Assembly (NCBI RefSeq): GCF_007827795.1
Contig: NZ_VITI01000005.1
Span: 1-64,000 of the forward strand
Origin: Azospirillum brasilense
Lineage (GTDB): Bacteria > Pseudomonadota > Alphaproteobacteria > Azospirillales > Azospirillaceae
Reading direction: 5' to 3'
DNA: 64,000 nt
Shown: positions 1 through 8,341 of the stretch, in pieces
Numbering within the stretch: position 1 is the stretch's first letter
How the letters are laid out: the number at the start of each line of letters is the position of its first letter
The notes under the pieces: model-generated
The model's input: the letters and a program-made list of their open reading frames with translations, nothing else
What the model was told of the DNA's origin: nothing
The model's database searches: none
Made by a program: the position numbers and the translations under genes

Positions 1-189
1 CCGCAGTCGCCGATCTACGGCATGCCGATCCTCGACGTCGAGAAGGCCAAGACGGTGTTCTTCATCAAGCGCGGCATGGCCGCCGGCTACGCCGGCGTCG
101 AGAACGAGCTGTTCTTCCGCCCCAACACCATGATGCTGTTCGGCGACGCCAAGAAGGTCACCGAAGAGGTCGTGAAGTCGATGGAGTAA
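1..189 (+). CDS. pntB: NAD(P) transhydrogenase beta subunit, C-terminal end (partial)
   Basis: Only the last 62 codons are in the window; the gene starts before it. The visible protein has the C-terminal pattern of PntB, the membrane subunit that carries the NADP(H)-binding domain III of proton-translocating transhydrogenase. Seen motifs are [13 protein letters not shown], a [17 protein letters not shown] stretch and MLFGDAKK. In the family this region contacts the NADP(H) nucleotide, and the enzyme uses the proton gradient to reduce NADP+ with NADH. The TAA stop is followed 26 bases later by a strong hairpin terminator, so pntB is probably the last gene of a pntA-pntB operon lying to the left. 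Confidence 0.93.
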   Translation, partial: PQSPIYGMPILDVEKAKTVFFIKRGMAAGYAGVENELFFRPNTMMLFGDAKKVTEEVVKSME

Positions 190-215
190 CAGCGTCATAG
201 CTGTGGAGTAGGATG

Positions 216-253
216 AACCCCCGGGGCAGGCTCGCCCCGGGGGTTCTTTTTTT
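216..253 (+). terminator. Rho-independent terminator after pntB
   Basis: A perfect 12-bp inverted repeat (AACCCCCGGGGC, 216-227, and its complement at 234-245) with a 6-base loop is followed by CTTTTTTT. This is a textbook intrinsic terminator reading on the plus strand. Confidence 0.93.
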
Positions 254-282
254 GCCATCATAAGAAATGGAGAGAGGACGCC

Positions 283-570
283 ATGCCCGCCTACATCATC
301 GCCGACGTGAACGTGACGAATCCCGCAGCCTACGAGACCTACAAGACGCTGACCCCGAACGCGGTCGCCAGGAATGGCGGGCGTTTCATCGCCCGCGGCG
401 GGCAGGCGGAGGAACTGGAAGGCGGCTGGCAGCCCAACCGCGTGGTCATCCTGGAGTTCCCGGACTATGCCGCCGCGAAGGCCTTCTACGACAGCCCCGA
501 GTACCGCGAGGCGCGCGAGGCCCGGAAGGACGCCGCCGACTTCCGCATGATCGTGGTGGACGGCGCCTGA
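283..570 (+). CDS. DUF1330 family protein
   Basis: This 95-residue protein matches the small DUF1330 family, which has a ferredoxin-like alpha/beta-barrel dimer fold. The diagnostic start is MPAYIIADVNVTNP, followed by ARGG and the stretch RVVILEFPDYAAAKAFYDSPEYR near residues 55-75, which is highly conserved in the family. No catalytic function is established for most members. The ATG is preceded by GGAGAGAGGACGCC, a good ribosome binding site. The gene stands alone between two hairpin terminators, so it is probably transcribed monocistronically. Identity of the family is secure; the role in this cell is unknown. Confidence 0.9.
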   Translation: MPAYIIADVNVTNPAAYETYKTLTPNAVARNGGRFIARGGQAEELEGGWQPNRVVILEFPDYAAAKAFYDSPEYREAREARKDAADFRMIVVDGA

Positions 571-586
571 CGCTCTCCGGAACAAG

Positions 587-618
587 AAAAAAAGCCGTGC
601 GGGGCCGCACGGCTTTTT
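587..618. terminator. Bidirectional terminator between DUF1330 gene and panB
   Basis: GCCGTGCGG (594-602) pairs with CCGCACGGC (605-613). The stem is flanked by a run of A on the left and a run of T on the right, so it can terminate both the plus-strand DUF1330 transcript and the converging minus-strand panB transcript. Confidence 0.9.
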
Positions 619-641
619 CCTTTGGAGAGGGAGGGGTGCCC

Positions 642-1466
642 TTAAGCCTTCTTGATGCCGAAGCAATGCTCCGGGCCGGGGAAGCTGCGGGCCTTCACCT
701 CGGCGGCGTAGGTCGCGGCGGCTTCGCCGATGGCGGTGCCGAGCTGGGCGTAGCGCTTGACGAACTTGGGCTGGAACTCGCCGAACAGGCCGAACATGTC
801 GTCGGACACCAGAACCTGCCCGTCGCAGGCGGGGGAGGCGCCGATGCCGATGGTCGGGACGGCCACATCCTCGGTGATCTGCCGGGCGAGCGATTCCATC
901 GTGCCCTCGATGACCAGCGAGAAGGCGCCGGCGTCGGCGATGGCGCGGGCGTCGGCGCGGATGCGCTCCGCCGCTTCGGGATCGCGGCCCACCGCCTTGT
1001 AGCCGCCGAGCGCGTTGACCGACTGCGGCAGCAGCCCGACATGGCCCATCACCGGAATGCCGCGGGTGGTCAGGTAGGCCACCGTCTCGGCCATCTCCAG
1101 CCCGCCTTCCACCTTCACCGCCTGGGCGCCGCTCTCCGCCATGACGCGGGCGGCGTTGCGGAAGGCCACCTGCGGGCTCTCCTGATAGCTGCCGAAGGGC
1201 AGGTCGACGACCACGCAGGCGTGGCGCGAGCCGCGCACCACGGCGGCGCCATGGGCGATCATCATGTCGAGCGTGACGGGGAGTGTGCTATCGAAGCCGT
1301 AGACCACCATGCCCAGCGAGTCGCCGACCAGCAGCAGATCGACATGGGGGTCGAGCAGGCGGGCGACCGGAGTCGTGTAGGCGGTCAGGCAGACGATCGG
1401 CTCCCCGCCCTTGCGCGCGCGCAGCGCCGGCACGGAGACGCGCGGAGTGTCCTTGGATGCGCTCAT
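642..1466 (-). CDS. panB: 3-methyl-2-oxobutanoate hydroxymethyltransferase
   Basis: PanB transfers a hydroxymethyl group from 5,10-methylene-tetrahydrofolate to 2-oxoisovalerate, giving ketopantoate, the first step of pantothenate and CoA synthesis. The 274-residue protein has the family hallmarks: [15 protein letters not shown] near residues 25-39, [14 protein letters not shown] near 44-57 (metal and substrate site) and [13 protein letters not shown]. The reading frame extends 46 codons further upstream, but the ATG at 1466 is preceded by GGGGAGGGTCGCC and gives the normal family length, so that start was chosen. The 2-oxoisovalerate substrate is an intermediate of the valine pathway encoded at 23.6-27.2 kb. 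rpsU lies upstream on the same strand, separated by about 195 bases. Confidence 0.96.
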   Translation of the reverse strand: MSASKDTPRVSVPALRARKGGEPIVCLTAYTTPVARLLDPHVDLLLVGDSLGMVVYGFDSTLPVTLDMMIAHGAAVVRGSRHACVVVDLPFGSYQESPQVAFRNAARVMAESGAQAVKVEGGLEMAETVAYLTTRGIPVMGHVGLLPQSVNALGGYKAVGRDPEAAERIRADARAIADAGAFSLVIEGTMESLARQITEDVAVPTIGIGASPACDGQVLVSDDMFGLFGEFQPKFVKRYAQLGTAIGEAAATYAAEVKARSFPGPEHCFGIKKA

Positions 1467-1612
1467 TGGCGACCCTCCCCATTCTTTTCTTGGCGGACGT
1501 TCTTTTGTGCGGCGAAGCGGACCACAGATGCACCAAAACCGCCCACGCGCAGACGCGGGGCGGCAGGTGCAAGACACAAGAGGGGCAAGCGCGCGAACGC
1601 GCATGGATGCCC

Positions 1613-1654
1613 GGCGCGCCGAAGCGCGCCTGTCAATCCGGCGCGAAACGCGCC
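1613..1654 (-). terminator. Tandem GC hairpins downstream of rpsU
   Basis: Two adjacent perfect hairpins follow the rpsU stop on the minus strand. They are a 6-bp GGCGCG/CGCGCC stem with a TTT loop (1640-1654) and a 7-bp GGCGCGC/GCGCGCC stem closed by a TTCG tetraloop (1613-1630). No T-run follows, so they may act as a 3' stability element or an attenuator rather than a strict intrinsic terminator. Confidence 0.5.
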
Positions 1655-1660
1655 TGAGGA

Positions 1661-1864
1661 TTAATAGCCCTCGCGCTCCATACGCTTGCGGAGCAGCTTG
1701 CGGGTGCGACGCACCGCCTCAGCCTTCTCACGCGCGCGCTTCTCCGAGGGCTTCTCGTAGTTCCGGCGCAGCTTCATTTCCCGGAAAATGCCCTCGCGCT
1801 GCATCTTCTTCTTCAGCGCGCGGAGGGCCTGATCGACGTTGTTGTCTCGGACCAGAACTTGCAC
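1661..1864 (-). CDS. rpsU: 30S ribosomal protein S21
   Basis: S21 is a small basic 30S subunit protein that helps in the base-pairing phase of translation initiation. The 67-residue product begins (M)[19 protein letters not shown] and continues with [19 protein letters not shown], both characteristic of alphaproteobacterial S21. It ends in a very basic helix with many Arg and Lys. The chosen start is GTG at 1864, because AAAGGTGA lies nine bases upstream and the resulting N-terminus matches the family; the frame stays open upstream for a long way but that part has no S21 similarity. The gene is divergent from the peptide deformylase gene, sharing a 216-base upstream region. Confidence 0.95.
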   Translation of the reverse strand: MQVLVRDNNVDQALRALKKKMQREGIFREMKLRRNYEKPSEKRAREKAEAVRRTRKLLRKRMEREGY

Positions 1865-2080
1865 GTTAACTGTCACCTTTATCAAGTGAGCCGAGTTGCC
1901 ATGAAGCAACAAACAGGCATGCGACAGGCATGCGCTTTCGGGCGCACCCCTTGTGTGGACCTTTATGTAGCACGGACGGGGCCGCCTGTGAAGCGGAGTC
2001 TTCCGATCCTGCGTGTCCCAGAGCGACAATGCGTGGGCAAAACGGTTGCCCGGCGGCCCGCGACGCCCAGATAATAGGGC

Positions 2081-2623
2081 ATGGCCCTGTTGAAGATCGC
2101 CCGTATGGGGCATCCGGTGCTGCGCAAGGTCGCAGCCCCGGTGCCCGACCCGACGGCCCCGGAGATCCGGCGGCTGGCTTCCGACATGATCGACACCATG
2201 CTGGACGCGCCCGGAGTCGGGCTGGCGGCGCCGCAGGTGCACGAATCGCTGCGCATGATCGTGTTCCGCGTTCCCGCCCTGCGCTCCGGCGGCGAGTCGG
2301 TGGAACCGACGGTGCTCATCAACCCGGTGATCGAGCCGCTGGACGAGGGGCTGGAGCATGGGATGGAGGGCTGCCTGTCGATTCCCGAGCTGCGTGGCAT
2401 CGTTCCGCGATTCGCGCGCATCCGCTACCGCGGCGTCGGGCTGCACGGCGAGCCCATCGAGCGCGAGGCATCGGGATTCCACGCCCGCGTCATCCAGCAT
2501 GAGTGCGATCATCTGGACGGCGTGCTTTACATCGACCGGATGACCGATCTGCGCTATCTGGCCTTCATCGACGAGGCGCATCACGTGACCGAGGCGCTGG
2601 AACAGCACGAGGGGAGAGACTGA
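2081..2623 (+). CDS. def: Peptide deformylase
   Basis: This enzyme removes the N-formyl group from the initiator methionine of nascent proteins. The 180-residue protein carries all three family motifs: GVGLAAPQV (residues 45-53), EGCLSIPE (96-103, with the metal-ligand Cys) and QHECDH (139-144, two metal-ligand His and the catalytic Glu). Many alphaproteobacteria have more than one deformylase. This copy is not beside fmt, the usual partner, but is followed one base later by a COQ9-like gene, so it may be the accessory paralogue; that is an inference from context only. No strong Shine-Dalgarno sequence is visible before the ATG. Confidence 0.95.
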   Translation: MALLKIARMGHPVLRKVAAPVPDPTAPEIRRLASDMIDTMLDAPGVGLAAPQVHESLRMIVFRVPALRSGGESVEPTVLINPVIEPLDEGLEHGMEGCLSIPELRGIVPRFARIRYRGVGLHGEPIEREASGFHARVIQHECDHLDGVLYIDRMTDLRYLAFIDEAHHVTEALEQHEGRD

Positions 2624-2624
2624 C

Positions 2625-3332
2625 ATGGATGCAGCCTTGGACATGGACGCGGTGCGGGACGACATCCTGCTGTCCACCCTTCCCAACATCGTGTTCGACG
2701 GTTGGAGCCTCCAGGCGCTCCGCGACGGCGCTCAGATGGCCGGTTACGACACCGCGACCATGCACCGCGCCTACCCCGGCGGCGTGCCGGAACTGGTCGA
2801 GCATTTCGGCGACTGGACCGACCGCCGTATGCTGGCCGAACTGGACAAGCACCCGCTGGACGAGATGAGGGTGGGCGAGAAGATCGCCTTGGCCATCCGT
2901 ACCCATTTCGAGGTGCTGGAACCGCACATGGAGGCCAAGCGCCGCCTGCTCGCCTACCTCGCCATGCCGCAGAATTTCGGCATGGGGCTGCGGATGCTCT
3001 ACCGCACGGTGGACGCCATGTGGTTCGCGGCGGGCGACACGGCCACCGACTTCAACCACTACACCAAGCGCGCCACGCTGGCCGCGGTGCTCAGCTCCGC
3101 CACCTTCTACTGGCTGGACGACCGGTCGGAGGGCCATGCGGAAACCTGGGCCTTCGTGGACCGCCGGCTGGGCGACGTGATGAGCATGGGCAAGGCGATG
3201 TCCGCCATGGGCCGTGCCGGGCGCCTGCTCAGCCATCTGCCGAGCCCCGCGCGCTTCGCCCGTCAGATCCGCCAGCGCGCCGGCAACGCGCCGGTGGACA
3301 CCGCGTCCGCCCACATGGCGGAAAACATCTGA
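2625..3332 (+). CDS. COQ9 family protein
   Basis: COQ9 proteins are TetR-fold lipid-binding proteins that present ubiquinone intermediates to the hydroxylase COQ7 in mitochondria and alphaproteobacteria. The 235-residue product has the typical pattern: an N-terminal helical region with [18 protein letters not shown] near residues 25-42, a DRRMLAELD segment, and a C-terminal half with [37 protein letters not shown] (broken here only by description) that is the best-conserved stretch. The start codon lies one base after the deformylase stop, so the two are probably cotranscribed. Specific involvement in ubiquinone synthesis here is inferred from the family. Confidence 0.9.
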   Translation: MDAALDMDAVRDDILLSTLPNIVFDGWSLQALRDGAQMAGYDTATMHRAYPGGVPELVEHFGDWTDRRMLAELDKHPLDEMRVGEKIALAIRTHFEVLEPHMEAKRRLLAYLAMPQNFGMGLRMLYRTVDAMWFAAGDTATDFNHYTKRATLAAVLSSATFYWLDDRSEGHAETWAFVDRRLGDVMSMGKAMSAMGRAGRLLSHLPSPARFARQIRQRAGNAPVDTASAHMAENI

Positions 3333-3336
3333 CGGT

Positions 3337-3699
3337 TCAGGCCTTTACCTTCTTGCGGGATGGCTTCTTGGCGGCGGCGGTGCGGATCGCCGCCGCCAAG
3401 GCCGGGCGGGCCCAGAGCAGCAGTTCGTCCGGGTCGTCCAGCGCCGAGTCGGGCGGCGGAAAGTAGGGCAGGACCGTCGGCTTGTCGTCGAAGGGCTTGA
3501 AGGGGCGAAGGCCCAGCGCCTCGTAATCCGAGCGGTTGCCGTCGTCGGCCTTGAAGTACAGGATGTTGCGGGCGACCAGCGCGAAGACGACGCCGTCGCA
3601 ATAGACGGCGTAGCCGCCGAACATGCGGCGGGCGGTGATGGCCCCCAACGGTGTCAGCGACTCGCACAGGAAACGGACGAGTTCGCTGACCGTGGCCAC
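3337..3699 (-). CDS. TfoX/Sxy N-terminal domain protein
   Basis: The 120-residue protein is a stand-alone TfoX N-terminal domain. The region ARRMFGGYAVYCDGVVFALV, followed by LYFKADD and a YEALGLRPF segment, matches that family. The name comes from the competence regulator TfoX/Sxy of gammaproteobacteria, but single-domain versions are common in alphaproteobacteria and no DNA-uptake role is shown for them. A GTG start at 3699 was chosen, because it lies just seven bases after the sspB stop on the same strand and no ATG gives a sensible length; no clear ribosome binding site is present, suggesting translational coupling to sspB. The C-terminus is Lys-rich. Confidence 0.8.
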   Translation of the reverse strand: MATVSELVRFLCESLTPLGAITARRMFGGYAVYCDGVVFALVARNILYFKADDGNRSDYEALGLRPFKPFDDKPTVLPYFPPPDSALDDPDELLLWARPALAAAIRTAAAKKPSRKKVKA

Positions 3700-3706
3700 G
3701 GAGGGC

Positions 3707-4267
3707 CTACTTTTTGCGGAAGGCGTCGAGCGCCACGACCTCGCCGCGCTTCGGCTCCTCGCCGGTGCGGTCCGGGTCGGGCTTGCCGGCGTCGGCCTTG
3801 ACCGAATCGGTCTTGGCGAGCTTCGCGATGGACGGCTTCGCCCCGTCCGCAGCCTTCTTCTCCGGCGCCTCGCGCGCGGGGATGGTGGCGATCTCCGCCG
3901 ATTCGGCGGGCTCCACGGGCTGGAACTGGAGGGCGAAATTCTCCGACGGATCGGCGAAGGTGGTGATGGCGGCGTAGGGAATGACCAACCGCTCATGCAC
4001 GTTGTTGAAGCTCAGCGTCACCTCGAAATGATCGTCGAGCGCCTCCAGCCCATAGAACTGGTACTGGATGACGATGGTCATCTCGTTGGGATACTGGGAC
4101 GACAGATATTCGGGGATGTCGACGCCCGGGTAACCCGTCCGGAAGGTCAGGTAGAAGTGATGATCGCCGGGGAGCCCGCGGTCCGTCACCTGGCGGAGCG
4201 CGTCACGGACGACACCGCGCAGGGCGGCCTCGACCATGCGGTCATAACGCAACTGCTCTCTCGGCAT
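3707..4267 (-). CDS. sspB: ClpXP adaptor protein SspB (alpha type)
   Basis: SspB binds the N-terminal part of the ssrA tag on stalled-translation products and delivers them to the ClpXP protease. The 186-residue protein has the alphaproteobacterial SspB core (about residues 1-125), with HHFYLTFRTGYPGVDIP, YPNEMTIVIQYQFYGLE and FNNVHERLVIPYAAITTF. A low-complexity Ala/Lys/Glu-rich linker follows, and the protein ends in VVALDAFRKK, matching the ClpX-docking tail of the family. The tmRNA gene that writes the ssrA tag starts only about 370 bases upstream on the same strand, so adaptor and tag are genetically linked here. A TfoX-N gene follows seven bases downstream. Confidence 0.95.
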   Translation of the reverse strand: MPREQLRYDRMVEAALRGVVRDALRQVTDRGLPGDHHFYLTFRTGYPGVDIPEYLSSQYPNEMTIVIQYQFYGLEALDDHFEVTLSFNNVHERLVIPYAAITTFADPSENFALQFQPVEPAESAEIATIPAREAPEKKAADGAKPSIAKLAKTDSVKADAGKPDPDRTGEEPKRGEVVALDAFRKK

Positions 4268-4301
4268 TCTTGGGCGGGTCCTTAACGCCAGACGGGTAAG
4301 T

Positions 4302-4329
4302 GTGGGCCTTCTGTTGCTAGGCGGCCCAC
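4302..4329 (-). other. Hairpin at the 3' side of ssrA
   Basis: GTGGGCC and GGCCCAC (7 bp) flank a 14-base loop just beyond the tmRNA coding piece. There is no T-run after it on the minus strand. It could be a processing or termination signal for the tmRNA precursor. Confidence 0.45.
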
Positions 4330-4636
4330 GGCCCCACCCTCAGGTGCTACCCATCGGGGATTGATTTCGGTCAGTTACCGCCGTTAGGCGGCAACAGCGA
4401 CCGGAGCAACGTTGTCGTTGGCAACTATTGCAATGGCCCGATAACGGCGGAACCATGCCGGGCGAAGACCATGCCTTTACCACGCGTGTCGATCCTATTT
4501 CGCCCCCAACGAACCCGCTCCCTACGGCAACGCCCGAGAGACCGGTGGTTTGTTTGGTGGAGGCGCCGGGTACCGCCCCCGGGTCCACAACGCTTATTCC
4601 GCAAGGCGTTTATCGCCATAGTCGGCTGCTGCCGAC
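4330..4636 (-). ncRNA. ssrA: tmRNA, circularly permuted two-piece form
   Basis: The minus strand encodes a permuted tmRNA. The acceptor piece comes first and ends GGCGCCTCCACCA with an encoded CCA (4555-4557). After an intervening stretch of about 47 bases, the coding piece begins GGGGGCGAAATAGGATCGAC at 4507. GGGGGCG pairs with CGCCTCC to form a 7-bp acceptor stem whose third pair is G-U, the alanine identity element. The tag frame (4422-4384) reads ANDNVAPVAVAA then TAA, preceded by ATAGTT. The arrangement is known from alphaproteobacteria. The outer ends are estimated; the right end follows from the promoter and the left end from a hairpin at 4302-4329. Confidence 0.93.
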
Positions 4637-4642
4637 GGACCC

Positions 4643-4671
4643 AATATAGGCCCTTCGCCCGAAGATGGAAA
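4643..4671 (-). promoter_or_regulatory. Sigma-70-type promoter of ssrA
   Basis: On the minus strand TTTCCA (4671-4666) and TATATT (4648-4643) are separated by exactly 17 bases. The predicted start, near 4636, falls just before the first hairpin of the tmRNA acceptor piece. Strength of the -10 (5 of 6 consensus) and correct placement support it. Confidence 0.65.
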
Positions 4672-4770
4672 GGGGGTGCCGCGGATTCTGACCGAAGGCC
4701 CTTGCGAAGGGGGTGACTGTCCCGGTTCGCGGACGTAGAGTGCCGCCCGAATTCAGTCCCCGGAGTACCC

Positions 4771-5709
4771 ATGCCGATCACGCCCGAGCAGCGCGCCGAG
4801 ATCGACCGCCTGCGCGCCGTCACAGCCACCACCCGCCGCGCCACCGTCCCGGCCCTGGAGGACATCCTCTATGAGCCGATCGAGGTCCTGGACCACGGCT
4901 TCGTGCGCGTCGTCGACTACATGGGCGACGATGCGGCCGTCGTCCAGGCGGCGCGCGTGTCCTACGGCAAGGGCACCAAGAAGGTCACCGAGGACGCTGG
5001 CCTCATCAAGTATCTGATGCGCCACCGCCACTCGACCCCGTTCGAGATGTGCGAGATCAAGTTCCACGTCAAGCTGCCGATCTTCGTCGCCCGCCAGTGG
5101 ATTCGCCACCGCACGGCGAACGTCAACGAATACTCCGCGCGCTACTCCATCCTGGACCGCGAGTTCTACATCCCGACGCCCGAGAACCTGGGCGCCCAGG
5201 CCGTCGTCAACCGGCAGGGCCGCGGCGACGTCCTCCAGGGCGACGAGGCGGCGGCCGTGATGAAGCTGCTGCGCGACGATTCGGAGGCGGTCTACGCCCA
5301 TTACGAGGAGATGCTGAACCAGCGCGAGGACGGCACCACCATCGAGGAGGGCCGGCAGGGTCTGGCGCGCGAACTGGCGCGCATGAACCTGACGCTGAAC
5401 TATTACACCCAGTGGTACTGGAAGGTCGATCTCCACAACCTCCTGCATTTCCTCAGCCTGCGCGCCGACCCGCACGCCCAGTACGAGATCCGCGTTTATG
5501 CGGAGGCCATGCTGGACGTGGTGAAGCGCTGGGTTCCCGCCGTGTTCGACGCCTTCAGCGAGTACCGGCTGGGCGGCACCCACATGTCGAAGACCGGGCT
5601 GGAGGTCGTGAAGCGCCTGCTCTCCGGCGAGGCCGTGACCCAGGAGGCCAGCGGCCTGTCCAAGCGCGAATGGCGTGAGCTGATGGACCAGCTCGGCCGC
5701 GCCGAATAA
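4771..5709 (+). CDS. thyX: Flavin-dependent thymidylate synthase
   Basis: ThyX makes dTMP from dUMP using methylene-tetrahydrofolate, FAD and NADPH, replacing the unrelated ThyA. The 312-residue protein carries the ThyX signature [15 protein letters not shown] (residues 112-126), in which the two Arg and His contact FAD and dUMP. It is preceded by a conserved SYGKGTKK segment and RHRHSTPFE near 84-92. Length is somewhat above the shorter archaeal and Thermotoga versions, with an N-terminal extension typical of proteobacterial ThyX. The ATG is preceded by CCCCGGAGTACCC, a usable ribosome binding site. It may be cotranscribed with the TPR protein 31 bases downstream. Confidence 0.96.
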   Translation: MPITPEQRAEIDRLRAVTATTRRATVPALEDILYEPIEVLDHGFVRVVDYMGDDAAVVQAARVSYGKGTKKVTEDAGLIKYLMRHRHSTPFEMCEIKFHVKLPIFVARQWIRHRTANVNEYSARYSILDREFYIPTPENLGAQAVVNRQGRGDVLQGDEAAAVMKLLRDDSEAVYAHYEEMLNQREDGTTIEEGRQGLARELARMNLTLNYYTQWYWKVDLHNLLHFLSLRADPHAQYEIRVYAEAMLDVVKRWVPAVFDAFSEYRLGGTHMSKTGLEVVKRLLSGEAVTQEASGLSKREWRELMDQLGRAE

Positions 5710-5740
5710 CGCCCGTTCCAATCTCCGAAGGATCACCGTC

Positions 5741-7651
5741 ATGACGCCGCCCCCGATGACTCCGCACGAGGCCGATGGACTTCACCGCCAGGGCCTCGTC
5801 GCGGCGCAGGCCGGGCGGTTCGACGAGGCCCTGGATCGGATCGGGCGGGCCATTGCCGCCTATCCCTCGGTTGCCGTCTGGTGGGCCAACTATGGGCTGG
5901 TGATGGAAAGCCTGGGCGACGTCGCCGGGGCGGCCAACGCCTATGCCGGGGCGCTGAACCTCGATCCGTCGCTGGAGATGGCGATGGACGGGCTGCTCAC
6001 CATGGCGGAGGCGGTGCGCCGGGCCGGCGATTCGGGGCGCGCGGAGGCCTTCTTCCGCCGCGCCATCGCGCTGAACCCGAAGACCCTGGCCGCCGTCGCC
6101 AATCTGGGCGTGCTGCTGCGCGCCCAGGCACGGCGGGCGGAGGCGGTGACGCTCTACGGGCGCGCCGGGCGGCTCGATCCGGCCAACTGGGCGCACCCCT
6201 ACAACCTCGGCAACGCTCTGGCCGAAATGAACAGGCTGGGCGAGGCCGACGACGCCTATCGGGCGGCGCTGGCCCTCGCGCCGGGCCGGGCGGAGGTGCG
6301 GGCGAACCGCGCCACCCGCGTGCTCGCCATGCAGGGGCGGGCGGAGGAGGCGCTGGCGGAAATCGAAGCCGTGGTGGCGCAGCACGGCAATGTCGATTCG
6401 CTGCACGCCTCGCGCCTCTATCTGATGCAATTCGTGCCGGGACTGACCATGCCGGCGATCGCCCAGGCCCACGCGGACTGGGGTGCCCGCTACCCCGACC
6501 GTCCGGCGCCCGCGGTGGCCGCTCCGGCGCCGAAGATCCGCATCGGCTATGTCTCGCCGGACTTCCGCGCGCACCCCGTGGGCTTCTTCCTGGAGCCGGT
6601 GCTGGCGAATCATGACCGCACGGCCTTCGAGGTCGTGTGCTACGCCAACACCGCCAACCCGGATTGGAAGACCGAGCGGCTGATGGCCCACGCCGACCAC
6701 TGGGTCTGGACCACGGGCATGGACGACGAGGCCTTGGCCCAGCGCATCCAGGCTGACGGCATCCACATCCTGGTCGATCTGGCCGGGCAGACCTTCGGCA
6801 ACCGCCTGCCGGTCTTCGCGCGGCGCGCGGCGCCGGTGCAGGCGACCTGGGCGGGCTATGTCGGCACCACCGGCCTGCCGGCCATGGATTATCTGATTTC
6901 CGATTCGCGGCAGAGCCCGCCGGGATCGGACGGCTGGTGCATCGAGGGGGTCGTGCGCATGCCCGATGCCTATGTTCCCTGGGCGCCGCCCGAGGACGCG
7001 CCGGCCGTGGCCCCGCTGCCGCTGGCGACGCGCGGTCACGCCACCTTCGGCTCCTTCAACGCTCTGCCCAAGCTGAACGCGGAGGTCGCGGCGCTGTGGG
7101 CGCGCGTGCTGGGCGCCATCCCCGGCTCCCGCCTGCTGCTGCGCACGCCGGGGCTGGACGATACCGGCACCGCGGCGCGCACGCTGGCGTTGTTCGAACA
7201 GGCCGGGCTCGACCCGGCGCGGGTGGATCTGCGGGGCGGGGCGCCGCACCGGGAGTTCCTGGCCGGCTACGGGGAGGTCGACGTGGCGCTCGACCCCTTC
7301 CCCTATTCGGGTGGTCTGACGACTCTGGAAGCGCTGTGGATGGGGGTGCCGGTGGTGACGCTGGGCGGCGACCGCTTCTGCGCCCGCCATTCGGTGACGC
7401 ACCTCGCCTCGGCGGGGCTGTCCGATCTGGTGGCCGACGGGCCGGACGGCTACGTCGCAAAGGCGGCGGCGCTGGTGGCCGACCCGGCGGGGCTGGCGGC
7501 CTTGCGCGGCGGCCTGCGGGACCGGCTGGCGGCGTCCCCGGCGCTGAACGGCGTGCGCTTCACCCGCGCGCTGGAGGCCGCCTTCGGCGTGATGTGGCAG
7601 CGCTTCCAGGCCGGGCAGGGGCGGGCGAGCTTCGCCCTGAGCTTTGATTAA
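5741..7651 (+). CDS. TPR / O-GlcNAc-transferase-like glycosyltransferase (GT41)
   Basis: This 636-residue protein joins an N-terminal array of tetratricopeptide repeats (about residues 5-215, with repeated A..LDP or ALNP endings) to a C-terminal GT41 catalytic region. The latter starts near residue 265 with IRIGYVSPDFRAHPVGFF and continues with VDLAGQTFGNRLPVFARR, GTTGLPAMDYLISD and LDPFPYSGGLTTLEALWMGVPV, all characteristic of SPINDLY/OGT-type enzymes. Family members transfer a sugar from a UDP- or GDP-sugar to Ser/Thr of proteins. In alphaproteobacteria such genes occur in several copies, some tied to flagella or surface structures, but nothing nearby identifies this target. The protein is presumably cytoplasmic. 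Confidence 0.9.
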   Translation: MTPPPMTPHEADGLHRQGLVAAQAGRFDEALDRIGRAIAAYPSVAVWWANYGLVMESLGDVAGAANAYAGALNLDPSLEMAMDGLLTMAEAVRRAGDSGRAEAFFRRAIALNPKTLAAVANLGVLLRAQARRAEAVTLYGRAGRLDPANWAHPYNLGNALAEMNRLGEADDAYRAALALAPGRAEVRANRATRVLAMQGRAEEALAEIEAVVAQHGNVDSLHASRLYLMQFVPGLTMPAIAQAHADWGARYPDRPAPAVAAPAPKIRIGYVSPDFRAHPVGFFLEPVLANHDRTAFEVVCYANTANPDWKTERLMAHADHWVWTTGMDDEALAQRIQADGIHILVDLAGQTFGNRLPVFARRAAPVQATWAGYVGTTGLPAMDYLISDSRQSPPGSDGWCIEGVVRMPDAYVPWAPPEDAPAVAPLPLATRGHATFGSFNALPKLNAEVAALWARVLGAIPGSRLLLRTPGLDDTGTAARTLALFEQAGLDPARVDLRGGAPHREFLAGYGEVDVALDPFPYSGGLTTLEALWMGVPVVTLGGDRFCARHSVTHLASAGLSDLVADGPDGYVAKAAALVADPAGLAALRGGLRDRLAASPALNGVRFTRALEAAFGVMWQRFQAGQGRASFALSFD

Positions 7652-7672
7652 GCCAGCTTTGACTGAGCGGGA

Positions 7673-8077
7673 TCAGGCGCGCTCGGACCCCGGCGCGCCG
7701 GTGCTCCACAGCAGCCCCAGCACCACGCCCTTGCAGCGCGGCAGCAGGAGGCCGGTCAGCAACAGGGTCAGCAACGGCCAGATGGTGAGATGCACCCAGG
7801 TCGCCGGCTCGTAGCTCTGCTCGACCGACAGCACCGCCGGGATGACGATGTGGCCGACGATCAGGATGGTCATCCAGGGCGGGGCGTCGTCGGCGCGCAG
7901 ATGGCCGAACGCCTCGCCGCAATGGGTGCAGTGGTCCACCGGCTTCAGGTAGTTCCTCAGCAGGCGCCCGCGTCCGCAGGCCGGGCAGTTGCCCATCAGC
8001 CCGCGCAGCGCCGCCGTCGTCTTCGACCGCGCGCCGTCTTCCGCCCCATCATTCACCGACCTGTCTTCCGCCGTCAT
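7673..8077 (-). CDS. DUF983 family membrane protein
   Basis: The 134-residue protein has two Cys pairs, CPAC at residues 31-34 and CTHC at 50-53, forming a zinc-ribbon-like motif. Two hydrophobic segments follow, at about residues 70-88 and 97-116. This is the DUF983 layout, a small inner-membrane family common in alphaproteobacteria and sometimes found near cytochrome oxidase assembly genes. No function is established. The gene is convergent with the glycosyltransferase gene to its left. Confidence 0.87.
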   Translation of the reverse strand: MTAEDRSVNDGAEDGARSKTTAALRGLMGNCPACGRGRLLRNYLKPVDHCTHCGEAFGHLRADDAPPWMTILIVGHIVIPAVLSVEQSYEPATWVHLTIWPLLTLLLTGLLLPRCKGVVLGLLWSTGAPGSERA

Positions 8078-8137
8078 GACCGTGCCCCTGCGATCCGCTC
8101 CCCGAAGGGTCTCATATGGGGAGGGAGCGACCGATCG

Positions 8138-8341
8138 TCACGCCGTTCCGTCGTCCGCACTTCGGCGTTGCGCCGCGCGCAGGGCCTCGACGCGGCGGGC
8201 GATGTTCTCCAGCCGCATCTGAAGCTCATGGGCGCACAGCGCGTGTGCGGCGGCGCGGGCTTCGGCCTCGATGTCGGCGATGGCGGATTCGAGTGCTTGG
8301 AGTCGGGCTTGGAGTCGGGCGTCGCGCGGGTCTTCGCTCAT
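8138..8341 (-). CDS. Small coiled-coil protein (SlyX-like, uncertain)
   Basis: The 67-residue product is highly charged and helical, with heptad-like spacing of Leu and Ala through RLQARLQALESAIADIEAEA and a second helix with RLENIARRVEALRAAQ. Length and character recall SlyX-type proteins, but the sequence has no decisive motif. The ATG at 8341 has AGGAAT upstream. It is divergent from the binding-protein gene at 8422. I treat it as a real small gene of unknown function. Confidence 0.55.
   Translation of the reverse strand: MSEDPRDARLQARLQALESAIADIEAEARAAAHALCAHELQMRLENIARRVEALRAAQRRSADDGTA

Noticed and set aside
4340-4716. Short open frames on both strands in 4268-4770
   Set aside because: The region is explained by the tmRNA gene and its promoter; the frames have no similarity and overlap structured RNA elements.
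5555-7402. 615-codon minus-strand frame opposite the TPR/OGT gene
   Set aside because: Arg/Gly/Pro-rich composition and no motif; the plus-strand TPR and GT41 signatures are clear.
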